Source: Dichomitus squalens LYAD-421 SS1 (lineage: Eukaryota > Basidiomycota > Agaricomycetes > Polyporales > Polyporaceae). Taken from it: DNA of 64,000 bases. Positions 46,241 to 58,224 of this stretch are shown piece after piece. Numbering within the stretch: the first letter of the stretch is position 1; every line of letters starts with the position of its first letter. A program made the translations under genes and the position numbers. The notes under the pieces are model-generated. The model made no database searches, was not told where the DNA came from, and saw only the letters and a program-made list of their open reading frames with translations. The stretch covers positions 5,472 through 69,471 of the forward strand of contig NW_006766943.1 of assembly GCF_000275845.1 (NCBI RefSeq), in the 5' to 3' direction.

Positions 46241-49200
46241 TCAATCGTAGATAGGCAGGGGTAACAAGCTGCAAAGGCGAAGGAGCAGAGAAAGACACGG
46301 TCAGCCTTAAAATCATCAAGGGACACATGGAGTTCACTTACCGGTCAGCCGGGAACAGGAAGTTGTTTGCGACGTCCTCGCCTTCCAAGAAACGATTGGG
46401 ATAGAGTACTGCCACAGTAACTCAGCAGGCGCGTAAACAAGCAGTCAAGGATGTACACGTACCGAGATGGCCGCGCAGCTCACGCAACAGGTTCTCCATC
46501 TCTTCTCTCTCAGACTGGTCAAACGGCTTTGGGCCCTTATTTTGCCGCTTATCTTTATCCTTGTCTTTATCCTTGTCCTTCTGGCTCTGCCCTTGAACTG
46601 GACTTGGGCTTTCCGGAGGCTGAGGCGTGTGCAAAGTGCGTGAATCACCATCACCGTCAAGGTGCTCCTTCTCGCGAGCAAGCTCGTCCTCAGAAGCGTT
46701 GGCAGCTTGCTTGGCGATGCGCTGCTGACCGGGCGCGTCGAAATCGGCGGCCTCGGATGGCATGCGAGCCAGCGGAGGGTCCGAGGGGTCATGGTCCTTG
46801 AGCTGAGCGACCGTTAAAGGGTGTATTGTGCACGCAGCTAGAGCTTGAGACATACCGGCTTATTCAAGCGCTCGTGGTGGACAACAAACTCCTTGTACTG
46901 CTTCCATGTTGTGACTAGATCATCAGGGATGGCGTGGAATACCTTCCGGAAGATCTCCGTCTGCGCATGCTCAGTGAGTAAGATTCGCATGGTATCACAA
47001 CGAAGTACTCACGTTGTGAGCCGCGGAAGCAACCCATACATCCTTCCAAAAGGCGTCACAAATCGGGTCTTCGAAGCCGTAAGGATCGACGTGGGGCGTG
47101 CGCGTCGGGAGATGCCAATGTTTACTCCCCAGCTTCGCCGCGAGATGTTTACGAAGCATCGCACGAGCTCCAGGGGCCTTCTCTTCATCGGAACCCGCAT
47201 CGACCTTGCTTGACCCCGCATGTGGAACTTCGTTGTCCTCTCGCGGGTTAGCTGCAGCGTTTGCAGGGGCACCGTAGAGCTCCCCAGTCTCGAGCGCCGC
47301 CTGGGGAGGAGTCCTATCTGCAGCTTCGGTCTGCGCGATGTCGCCGTTGATATTCGTGTCAGAAGACCGGTCTTGCACGACAGGCCCACGATTAGCATCT
47401 CCGTTGTCCATCGCGGACCCATTCTCCTGCTGATTCTTCGGTGCATCTCCGTTCTGAACACGTGCATCCTCACTTGAGGGGCGAGCCTCGCCGGTCTGAT
47501 GGCGGTCGTTACCAGTGGGAGTTCGGCTCCCGTCCTGATCCTCAGGGACTTCTTCGATGGGTGAGGTTTGGTGCGGACGGTGTTCCATAATGGTCTTCTC
47601 CTCCAGTGTGGGGACGACAGAGCTAGGGAACCCTGGCTCCTTCTTCCCATCATGCGTTGACATCTCACGTTCCTCCCTGAGGAACTTGTCACCTGCCGTG
47701 TTGTCGGCTCCTTGTGATTTGATCCCAGCCATGCGAATCACCTTCGACATGTCCTTTGCTCCGACCTGTCCGGTGCCGTGGAGGGCTGCAGTAGCCTGAG
47801 TCATGACTCAAGGGAGTGCGACATGTCTACACACCTTGTTCAACGCCATCGATGATGTCGTGCATAAGTGCCCCCTTGGACGTATGCTGGTGGGCCTTGC
47901 TAATACGCGTCACACCGGCTTCTTTCCCGAATTCCTGTTCCATATCAGGATCCCATGCGTTCTGCTCGTGTGGCTCCTGCAAAGGCTCGGACGACATGAG
48001 ATCCTCTTCGTACAGCGCGTCAACATCGACGCCAAGATGCTCGCGCATCAGGCGTACGCGGAGGGAGTGTGCAAACCGCCCGACCCTGAATGGCTTGCCG
48101 GCCATAGTGCTAAGGGCTACGGTTAGCAGCGGTTAGATGAGAGAACGACACAACCAACCAATCGATCATGTCGGTGTCACGAATGACAGCAGCAATCTCC
48201 GAATCTCTGTCACCACGCTGGGATCGTTCATTGATGTTCGCGCTACCGATGATGGCAAGACGGTCGTCGACAATGCAGACCTTCCCGTGGATGTACACTT
48301 GCTCAGTAGTCAACACATCCCCACGCAGCTTTCCCCAATTTCGGAGTGAGAAGACGGTGATATAGTCATCGGGCTAGAATATGTCAGCGAGGACGATGGA
48401 CTGACGTCAAAGAGACGACGTACATCGATGCCTTCCTTCCTTAATCGACCGAAGATCGAGTGCGGTCCACGACAGATCGTTCTGTTCTGACACTCCAAAA
48501 TGATGCGAATCTGCGCACAACTTGAGTATTTGCGATGGCATACCGGTTGTGTTGCTTACCGCACTAGCGTCGCTGTGGTCGACAGGGAACGCGAAGCCAG
48601 GGAGAAGTGGGATGACGATGCAGCACTTCCAAGGGGTGCGCTCTCGGTGTGCCCGGATTATACGATGAACAATGGCGTCTCCTATCCTGTTCTCAACCTT
48701 CACCTCGTTGACGACAGTGCTGGAGGAAAATCAGGTCTCGGCTACAAAGGAGGTGCGCCTATATAGCTCACGATGTGATAAAGAACTGGTTCTCGATGTA
48801 CACGAAGTGCTCCGACAGCTGTATGGCTGTATGTAAGTTGTTATCAGTACAGGGCCAGACAGCAGTGTACAAGACGATGGCCACCTTTAAGATACGCATT
48901 CTGAATAGAATGCTCGATGCGATCGGGAGTGCCCAATGACCACGGGCCCGCAGAGCGGCAGATCTGGAGCTCGCACGTTCCGGTCAAACCCATGTCCGCC
49001 AGCTCACCGGGCTTGAACTCCGGTGGCGGCAGTAAGAATGGCATCGCACGGGTATGGTTCTTAATGCGGAGGAGATGGTTCCATCGCTGCACGAAGTGCC
49101 TCGCAAGATCGCGAGCGGGCTGCCCGACCACTTGCATCGAGACGTCATGCCTAACACCTAAGCTTCAGTAGTGGCATTGCATTCGGGTCAGCTTCATACA

Positions 49201-52200
49201 TACCATGGCATCCTAGGGATCTTGCTCCTGTCATACATGTCATCGAACGGCTTGTTGAGCGTATGGAAGTCCGAGACGCGAGGATTGCTGTAATCCTTGC
49301 CTACAGAGGGCGTGAGCCTGATTTTGCTTGTCTCTTATCTCAGTGCGGCACTAACCGGGCCAAATGTGATCACCTCCATCCGATTCAGCTTCAGGGTCAT
49401 CAACGAGAACGTGTTGCGGGGTATCCCAGCTGTTCCTCGGTTGAGATGCATAAATCGGTGACAAGAGACCATGCGCACCGTCCAAAGCAGTGGTCCAAGC
49501 CGCCCATGAAGGCAATTGCTTGGTCGATCACACACAACTTCTCGTGCTGCAAAGGTTGCAACATTAGCACAAGGAAAACTTGTGTAATCTGAGGTGCACG
49601 TACGTGCGCCCAGTAAAAGGTTCCAGTCTGGAAATGTGAAGGCGACCGCTGAACCATGATGTTCGGGTGCAGCGCTGTGAGGCGTTGCTTGGCGTAATGG
49701 CTGTCCGTCGGGGTTGTCCTGTTCGATACCTCTTGGCTGAAAAGGAATGAGAACCGTATCGTTGCCTCCGAATTGATGAGACGTACTAGAGGATGATATA
49801 GACCTTAACACCTTCCTTTGCCTTCTTCTCAAGTAGATGATCTAGTCGGTACTTGTCCATATTCGGTCTACGCAACTGTAGCTCTGGGCAGTAGTCAGTA
49901 CACAACTTGAGCGACTATCAATTCTGAATAAGGACACACCTGGAGAGAGCCACCAATCGTGGATCTGGATGGTTTCCCGGGCAAGCAGGATTGCCCGCGA
50001 TAGATTCCAAAAGTAATCTCTCTAGACGCATTACATGAGCACATCCTCTCTCAAAAACTAAGCACCAACGACCTACCCCGTCAACGAGCCACTGTGCTGC
50101 GACGTTCAACCTGATCGGCGCAAAGCTGTCGAACCGGTTTCTGCCCGTATAATGGCTGTCCTTTGCAGCGCGCTCCAGGGACGTGATCCACTGCAGCATT
50201 TGCCGCTCGTTCTTTGCCGTCAACTTCAGCCGCGTCTGTGCGTTCACAACGTAGAAAACATGCTTCGAGACGTCCTTCGAACCCTTCTTTTTCTTCTTCG
50301 TTTCGTCACCGCCGTCGTGGTGTTCGTGCTCGCGGTGCTCGTGCTCTTGCGCGTGCTGAGCAGGCTCGAGCGGATTCGTGTTCGTGGATGGGTCGAGCAT
50401 AGGCGTGAACGGGTGGGAGGAGCCCGAACTGCTAGACGAGCTGGAGCTCGAAGAGGTTGCGCGCGTGTCTGTCGATGGTCGAGGATGCCCATGACCATCA
50501 TCAACCGTGAGGTTGTTCGCCGACCTGCTGTGATGGCCATGTCCGTTGGTAGCATGGTGGTGGTGGCCGGGATGGAGAATTTTCGAGACGGCACTCTTGA
50601 TAGTGCCTACTGTGGATGCGACGCGTTTGCGCTTCGGGGGCTCATACTCGACTTTCGCCTTCTCCTGGCCGCCCGCCATAATCTCTTCCTCTTGATCCGC
50701 TGATTCGCTGTCTAGGTGGAACAGGTGCATGCCTTGGCGGTAATACCGCGTCGGCCGCTCGATGGCGAAGTCTTGGTCGATGAGGAATACGTCCCAAACT
50801 GTGAGCTGGATCTCCCATTAGCCAAGGTGCACTCGAACAAGCCGCCGACGTCTTACCTCTCCCATCTCTTCCATGACGACCAGGTAGCTCTCTCGGACGC
50901 AACACCAACGTTGCTTTTGCTTCTCTCGCCATCCAGCCGCCCGCCGGCCAAAGGATGGTTTGGGAGCTACGCCTTCTAGGCGAAGGAGGCCGGCCTTGTA
51001 CTGTGTACCTCCGGATTGTGCTAGAGCGACGGTGAGCGCTCCGAACTCTAGGAAACCTGCTAAGCGATTCACTGCAGGATGAAACATCTGTTGGGAAGTC
51101 AGGAACAGATGTGCCACGGTGAATCAAAACATGCATACCACAGCACGGATCAGACAGATCAGGTAGTTCTCGAGCGTTTCACGTTGTAGTCGTGCAAAGT
51201 CTGCCTTCCCGACATCGCTACCGCGCTCCTTCAAGAATCTGAAGTAGGGAAGGGCTAAGATAAATCGTTAGTATCTGGAATACGCCACAAACGAATAGGG
51301 CGTACTCGTCTTCGGGAAGTCAGGCAATGCGTCGATGTTGCGATTGTAAGCTTTAGAAACAGCATAATGCCCGTGCAGGGAGATGAATTCGCGCAACTGA
51401 CGATATACAACCCACCGCACAGCGCCTTCAGCATATTCGCATTCAATGCGGAAGACAGCCTTGTGGCCATGCATAGGATGGAGACTGTCCGTCACGCGAA
51501 TCTTCAGGCGATGAAAGAGCGCAGGCACTCTGCGATGACCCTTCTCGTCGCGTTCAATCCAGAACCGGAGCATGAGGGTTGCAAGACCACCAGTGATGAG
51601 CTCATCCGTGATGTTCACCGTCGCTGGCGCCACGCTGCGCGCAGACGGATGTTGCGCCTTCGCTTGGCCGGCGATGTGAGGGAGCAACGAGCGCAGGCGG
51701 CCCCACTTGGGTGTCTGAGGTGTCCGCGCCTCATTCTTCATGTGCGGCATTGATCGTGCATGGCGGAGACGGGGAGATGTAGGGGACTGGGGTGGAGTAG
51801 CGCCAGACGGGCCTGCTGCAGCCTGTTCATCTTCGCTATCTTCGTCCCGGTGTCCGCCTTCGGTATACGTGCGATGCGGCGGCCTGGGCGGGGGCTCTTC
51901 GTCGCGCGGGGTCTGACGGGGAGACTCCGTGATCCATTTCATCGGGTTCCATGACGCGTCTTGGAAATAGCTGTCTCGCCGCTTGTGTCTACGCTCGCGC
52001 TGCTCCCTTTCTTCGTAGTCGAGTGCACCACGAAAGGGGGACATTGCCGGTGGGAAGTCGTTCACTCTGTCTGGATCCTCGTCCTCGAATTGGGAGTTCT
52101 GGCGGGAGCTTCCTTCACGCTTTGATGCCGCAGGGAAACCATGGCCTGCCGCGCTGGATATGGAGTAGCTGTAGGATATCGACCGTGGCGGACCAGACCT

Positions 52201-52700
52201 CTGCTGAGGGGTACCTGGGGCAGGTGTGCGCTGAACGGTGGAGTTGCGGGAAGAGGAAACTGGGAACGACCGTTTCGAAACAGGAGACGCGGGCGAAGTG
52301 TCTTCCGGACGGTCGCGCGCGGGTTGCTTCAGAACAGCGAGCTCAGGGCCGTGCAGTTAAACATGAAACATCATGAACACGCACCTCCGGAAGCTTTTCG
52401 TAAGACTTCTTCACGTTGTCTTTTCCATCCTCATCGTCTTTCCATGGACTATCGTCTTTGATTTCCTCGCGGTGGCTGCGATTTACTGCCGGTGTGTCCT
52501 AGTGAAACGCAACAACTGCCGTTCATTTTTCATCATCCTACAATATATTTCACGCATACCACAGGAGGCCGGGCCAATGGTGGGGTGGACGGATGCATGT
52601 CGAGTGCAGCTTTGTCGGCGCTGCGCTCATGCTGGTGATTTGAGATGGCGTGTTTGACGACGTCGACGAGTCCCTCGGGAGGCCTCGCGACAGAGGCCAT
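46241..52700 (-). CDS. PLD1: Phospholipase D with PX and PH domains (PLD1/SPO14 type)
   Basis: Hydrolyses phosphatidylcholine to phosphatidic acid and choline, acting in membrane traffic and signalling. The start at 52700 reads MASVARPPEGLVDVVKHAI, followed over two introns by a disordered Ser/Pro-rich N-terminus. A PX domain follows (FHRLKIRVTDSL, FRIECEYAEGAVRWVVYRQL, about 51330-51500), and a PH domain (about 50220-50960) that is split by an insert with a poly-His stretch (HPGHHHHATNG) and a run of ten Ser. The first HKD motif is HEKLCVIDQAIAFMGGLD (about 49500-49550). Conserved AIQLSEHFVYIENQFF-type sequence precedes the second motif, IHGKVCIVDDRLAIIGSANI (about 48230-48290). A disordered acidic insertion of about 200 residues (47200-47750) separates it from the C-terminal VLYPNRFLEGEDVANNFLF. 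The last exon ends LLPLPIYD at 46241. Around 15 introns are seen. Confidence 0.93.
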
Positions 52701-53257
52701 GCTAACCTAGGGGCTGCGCTGAAGCGAACCGTTTGGGAGCAGCAGACTCGACAGAGTGGAGAAGGAGACACAGGTCATATACTCGAGCTCAGTCCGCAGC
52801 CTTATGACGTCTCTGTTGCACAGGCGCCCATACGACACCTGCCGACTATGTACCGTACAGCGTCATGACTTTCAATGGTACCATGTGTTGACCCTGACAA
52901 ACTACTGTGCCTGCAGAAACCCGAGATTGTATATTGCGGCTCCTCTAGGTTCGCAAACTTGCATTCGCCCCGGTCTCGTGGCGCCGGGCCCTTCGCGCGC
53001 GCGGCGGCCTCAGGCTCGAGGTATAACGTCAGTATTCTTTCGACCGTAGCATCTGGCCGCAGCCAATTTGCTTGAACCTTGTATCATTTCTAACAGCGTA
53101 GGATCCCATGATCCGCCCTTGGACGTACGAGCGATCTCTCTGCTCACCATAAGTGAATCGTCCACTTCACCGGCGCCGCGGAAAGCGTTTGCTAGCGCCT
53201 GGCCTCTTGTTTCTTTGTATCTTCTCCGGTCACCAGCTGATTTCGATCATGCCCTAG
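52701..53257. other. Divergent intergenic region PLD1 / PHD-finger gene
   Basis: 557 bp between two divergent start codons, carrying both promoters. Nothing else was seen. Confidence 0.4.
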
Positions 53258-55009
53258 ATGAGCGCAACCACGGCAGTACACATTCCAACTCCCAAGGTTC
53301 CGTGCCATCGTTGTAAACAGATTCATGACACACCTGCAGCGGTCCTTATGGCATGCGCCAAATGTGAACGTGCATGGCACCACAGTTAGTATGACTGAGA
53401 GCTAGTGGTGTTGAATGTCTTCTCTAACCTGGCGTCCTTCAGCATGCCACGTCCCACCGGTTTCTGAGAAAGAGATCCTCGAACGGATCGACCTTGATAA
53501 ACAGGGGAAGCGTGATGTAGGCCTTAGAGCTTGGCAATGTAGGCGCTGCACGAAGAAGATCCGGGTTGAGCCGCCTCCACCCGCCCTGCCTGCTGCTGGT
53601 CCGTCAGACGGGACAACGCAGACATTTGTACCACGCCTACAATTCGACTCTTCTAGCAGCGAGCATCCACACTCCCTTGGCCAGGTCACGACCAATATCC
53701 CACCCCGAGCAAGATCCTCAGCTCCCGTGCCAACTCTCATAATAGAGGACGAGGATATCACAATCGTGGATGACTGCTCCCAGCAATGTCAACCAATCAT
53801 TGCTCAGAACAACCCGGCAGGCAAAGATCCACCAGTCATAGAGCGATCCTCAGGAAACCAACCACAAAAACCGCGTGCTCCTGTTGTTGTTCTCCCTGAA
53901 CCACCACATACTGTGGCATCGACATGGGATGTCTCTAATGCTCATCCTCTAACTCATGGAAATAGCAGAAACCAGAATTCCACACGACTGTCGAAGACTG
54001 CACAAGTGCGTGTCTATAATTCCCGTGTGTGTATGTGACACTACTCACAAGTCTTTCTTGTCAGAAGCGACCGATGCAAGCCCCGCTCACCATCGCCCCG
54101 CTCCATGCAGCTGGAGGCTCTGCCATCACGTATGCTGGTCCTAGCGCTCGTCCTGGGCGTTCCTTCCCCTCTCCTCCGGATTCTCCTCATCCACGTCCGA
54201 CCAGGACGGCACTAACCTCGCCTCGTCCTGATCAATCGCCATCTCCTCATCCTCACCCCGTTCAGCCTGAGCCGCCGGTGCCGCAGACCGAGCCTCAAGC
54301 ATCCATTGCCGCCAATACGAAGACCATTAGCTCGGCGGACATTCGCGCTCTCATATCCAACATGCGCTCTGATGGTCGGCTCGCCCCGCCTCCCGATGTC
54401 CAATACATCCATACTCGCGCACGCAACCCCGACCCTGCGTTCGTAACATTCCAAGCAGGGCCCTCACTCAGACCTTCCCAGTCGCGAGCCCGGAAATTGG
54501 CCTACGAACTTACGATTAATCCCGGTCTCGAGGCCGCCGAGCCGAAGCTCAACGACCCCGACAAGCGGGAGATGGACGTCGACGGTAGGGGACGCTCCGA
54601 GCCCGAGCCTGAACCGACGCCGCTCGAGGAGTTCAACGGAGAAGCTGGGCAAGAGTTGGAAGATCCCCATAATATTGACGATCTGTACGGGGACGTCGCT
54701 CCACGCTACCGCAACCAGCCTCCAAGGCGTTCTAAGTCGAAGACCATTCCTCCGCCTTCACCACCACAGGAGACCACATTGCTCTTCTCTGCGCTTGACA
54801 AACGACCGTCTAAACCAGACGCCCTTGGGCTTCTGCTCGACAAGCAGCTGCGAATCGAGGAAAATCGTCGAGCCAAGGGCAACGCTGCGTCCCGACCGCG
54901 TAAGCTAGTTGCACCGCAGGAATTGAAGGGGAAGGCTTTGAAGAGGAAGCAGAAGACGGGCCTCTATTTCTCTATTCACGAGGAGCGGGAACAGGCTGCA
55001 GCTGGTTAG
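53258..55009 (+). CDS. PHD-finger protein, 544 residues, unknown family
   Basis: PHD fingers read histone-tail modifications. The finger is assembled across the first intron (53385-53442): PCHRCKQIHD, MACAKCERAWHH, then TCHVPP and RAWQCRRCTKK. That gives the C4-H-C3 zinc-ligand order with the usual Trp before the last Cys pair. The start is ATG at 53258 (MSATTAVHIPTPKV). The rest is low-complexity, rich in Pro, Ser and Glu, over exons 53443-54005 and 54065-55009. It includes PSPPDSPHP-like runs, an acidic patch and a basic segment RRSKSKTIPPP. The C-terminus ends in ELKGKALKRKQKTGLYF then EEREQAAAG, a possible nuclear localisation signal. No second known domain is visible. A nuclear chromatin role is inferred from the finger alone. 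Confidence 0.75.
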
Positions 55010-55484
55010 CTGCTATATGAGGGGAAATTGTTCGATTCTGAAGGTGTATTGGGCTGAGCAGTGGAATAGGGTAATAAGTCGGGTCTCCTAGCATACACGT
55101 TACTTGGCTAAAGACAGCGTCGTTCCCGTATCCTTGAGTGTTCCACGCCATTCCGTCCTATGCACACTTCGTCGGCTCTAGCGATGTTTCGGAGGAATAA
55201 TGATGCGTCGTACATGTCCACGAGACTAAGAAGGCTGCCTGAACCGCGTCCTATTGGGTACGTCTCCCTGTGCAGGGTCTGCAGATCTAAGTAGATGGGA
55301 TATCGATGCGATAGTCCACCGCAATCTAGTAGCTGCGAAGGCTATCCGTGGCCTAGCTTTCAGGGTGATATGGACGTCCGAGTCGCTGACAAACAATCGG
55401 ACTCAACATGGGACCGTGGGCGCTTCCAGAGAAGGACTGAAGTCTCGGCTGTATGCATACCTTGCACTGCACACTTTCCGCAAT
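55010..55484. other. Intergenic region upstream of the SET-TAD3 gene
   Basis: 475 bp between two plus-strand genes. It contains an open frame running into the SET-TAD3 start in the same frame, so the true start could lie further upstream. No other feature recognised. Confidence 0.35.
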
Positions 55485-57522
55485 ATGTCGAGCGGCTCGT
55501 CTCAAGACATACGTGGAGAAGCAATACATGGCACGCCGCGGTCTGGTCCTGGATCATCCTTGGTAAAGACACCAGCACATTTGAATAGCTCGGGTCTCCG
55601 AATTGAGTATGCCGAAGGAAAAGGGCGAGGCGTATACGGTGAGCCATGTTCACTTCTTCGATATGCTTTGACTCAATCACCAAAGAGTGATCATCAGCCT
55701 GCAGGGAGATATCTGCGCAGACCCTAATCGAGATCAGCCCAGTCTTGCTCTTCAGTGCGGCTGAATACGAAGAGCATGGAAGGCATACTGTCCTCGACCA
55801 TTACACCTTCGTCTGGCGGGACGGGCACATGGCACTCGCTCTCGGATTAGGTTAGCACTAAATTTCCTCATAATTGTTAGCGGAAACCAGAACGCGACCG
55901 TGATCTTGAACCCTGTTAGGATCATTATTCAATCACTCCCAAAACCCAAATGTTTCGTACACCATCGACCCTTCAACAGAATCCATCAATTATGTCACAT
56001 CTCGGAGAGTAATACCGGATGAAGAGCTGTGTATCTTTTATGGACACAAGCTGTGGTTTGATCCAGTTGGTACTACGGATACAATGCCTGCCGATGCCAT
56101 AGAGGAGCGCGACGACGGGTGGGGAGGTCTCTCGGGCGTGGCCGACGATGAAGACGATGAGGTGGCCCGTGGTGCAAATGAACCGTTCGACAGCTTCGCA
56201 GATGGGGATCCATCCCAGCTCGTACCAGAGGAAGCGTTGCCGTTCAAGCGTTTGAAGCTTACGCCGGACGAGGAGGAAGAAGGCATGGATTCAGTGCGTA
56301 CAGGTATGTGACTTTGTATGTGTTGTTGCAACCCCTCTCATGGACGGTTTTGGAAGAGGAGGCCTGGGTAGTCGATCTCCCGGACCCTCGATTGGCGGCC
56401 ACGATGCTTAAGTGCGTGCGTGTATCAAGTCGGCGCTCCTTGCATATATTAATTGAGCTCGGTTGCTTCGTAGATGGCTCAAACAAAGTGGACTTGACAC
56501 GCTGTCCATGGCACATCTCAAACGGATACGCAAAGTCGACGATAAGATGAGCATGGTTCTCATTCTGACCCGTGAACATCCCCAACCACCCGCATTCCCT
56601 GAAAATATCGTGCTGCCGCCACCTTACGTCCTGACCGTCCCGAAAACCGCTGCCCTGACGATGACTTCGCTGAAGCTGAAATCATCACTATGGCCGACAA
56701 TATATGCGCCTCGCAAGAGATTCGAGCCTGAGCCGTGGTCGAGAGGCAAGGTTCGCTGGGCTTGCGAAGCCATCAAGCAAGTCATCAAACAAGCGCGAGA
56801 GGCGGGCGACAAGGGCGAGGTACGCTCCCCTGTTCGTCGGGCTTCTTATATCAAACGTTTATACGGTGCAGATACCTATAGCGGCATACGTACCTGTTCC
56901 CTACGACGAAGAAACACGTATAGCAACACACATGTATGAGCCCATCAGTGCGCACGATACCCGCACGTCTCTCTGCCATCCCCTCCGCCACTCCATCATA
57001 AACCTCGTCCGCGACGTCGGTGAGCTCCGTGCATCAACCTTGCACCCGTCTTCAACCCCCACTCTCCCCTCAACCCCTGCTTTCGATACCACCTCTCCCC
57101 CGCATCAGCTCACAACCGTCACCGACGTGCCCACGCCTTCTCTCGACAAAGTGTCAGCTGTACTCTCCCAGCCGCACTCCCATCCGCTTCCTGCGTTACA
57201 GGACTTGCCGCAATCCACACCCATCTCAGAGGCAGAGGCAGAGAATCGATCAGTCAATGGCGCGCACTACCTCCTGACATCCCTCACGCTCTTCACGACG
57301 CACGAGCCGTGCATAATGTGCAGCATGGCGCTCCTGCATTCGCGCGTCAAGGAGGTTGTCTACATGATCCCGATGGAGAAGACCGGCGGGTGCGGGAGCT
57401 TGACTTGTGTGCCACGATTGGAAGGTGTTAATCATCGATATGTGGTCAACGTCTGGAAGGATATGGGAAAAGAGTGGGTAGAGCAGAACGGGTTAGAGGT
57501 GAATGACGCATGCGATGCGTAA
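55485..57522 (+). CDS. TAD3: SET domain fused to tRNA adenosine deaminase subunit TAD3
   Basis: The N-terminal part is a SET domain: [16 protein letters not shown], then (over an intron) [35 protein letters not shown], and [16 protein letters not shown] with the final [15 protein letters not shown]. An acidic linker ends [12 protein letters not shown]. An intron (56304-56356; GT-AG, 53 nt) joins in frame to [18 protein letters not shown], which is the start of TAD3. TAD3 is the structural partner of TAD2 in converting wobble A34 to inosine in tRNA. Its deaminase domain shows CHPLRHSII, where the catalytic Glu is replaced by Leu, and the zinc ligands [18 protein letters not shown]. It ends [11 protein letters not shown]. 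If the intron is retained, a TGA (56306-56311 region) would end the SET part alone. The start at 55485 is the last in-frame Met before the domain. Confidence 0.8.
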
Positions 57523-57573
57523 GCTGGTAATCGTTTTGACTGTACGAGCGAAAGAGGCCGTTGGCTATCGATA

Positions 57574-58046
57574 TCATTGACTTGCGCCTGCCCCCGAAGG
57601 GGGGAGCGGAATGAGTGTGGTGTCGCCATGCTTCAACGTGCGCAAGCCAGTCCGTGTTATTCGCAGCCGACTAGGACAGCACGGATCGGGACAAGCGACC
57701 TCCGCATCCGTCGACATCCAGTCGCTGTTTGCACTCGCGCGCTGCTTCGCGGCGAGGAGAGGCATAACCGCGCCTGTGGTGGTATCATGAGCCGAAATAA
57801 TGGCAGTCATTGCAGCGATATGACATAGGAGAGATATTGACTCAAGGAGTAGATGGAGATACCTTGTCCCGGGGGAAGGCAGAGCATCTCGCCTTCGAGT
57901 ATGAAGTGGTCCCCTTCCTTGGCTCCGCACATGATTCGCTTGCCTGGAGGACAGATCACTTCAACGCGAAGATCATACAATTGAAAAGTGTCGTTTTCGT
58001 TAATCCCAGTGATAGCTGCAGAGTCGTCGGAGGGTAGTGATGACAT
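57574..58046 (-). CDS. TIGR04076-family protein
   Basis: A small conserved protein of the TIGR04076 family, whose function is unknown. The start ATG at 58046 gives MSSLPSDDSAAITG. The family core follows: FQLYDLRVEVICPPGKRIMC and EGDHFILEGEMLCLPPGQG. The intron (roughly 57800-57860) has a weak donor; it joins SIYSL to VMPLLAAKQRASANSDWM. The end shows STDAEVACPDPCCPSRLRIT, with the Cys cluster usual for the family, and closes PPSGAGASQ. It converges on the SET-TAD3 gene with 51 bp between the stops and is divergent from the SAP-domain gene. Confidence 0.7.
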
Positions 58047-58224
58047 GATGATAGCTCCCGCACATGCATCAATCAGCGCTGAAGCTCTGGAGCCTGGAGG
58101 ACGGCAAGTATTCTGGCGTCTATCCCTCTGCACTTCCTGCATCCTCAGGATAGTCTGTACCTTCAGTCCTCTCTTAGCTTTAATGCTGCGCGTTTCAGAC
58201 GGCAATTCCAAGACGGAACTGAAC
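58047..58224. promoter_or_regulatory. Compact bidirectional promoter
   Basis: 178 bp separate the start codons of the TIGR04076 gene (minus) and the SAP-domain gene (plus); only 136 bp if the upstream Met at 58183 is used. Both promoters must lie here. No motif was identified. Confidence 0.4.

Noticed and set aside
50152..50703. 183-codon plus-strand open frame
   Set aside because: Antisense to the low-complexity PH insert of the phospholipase D gene.
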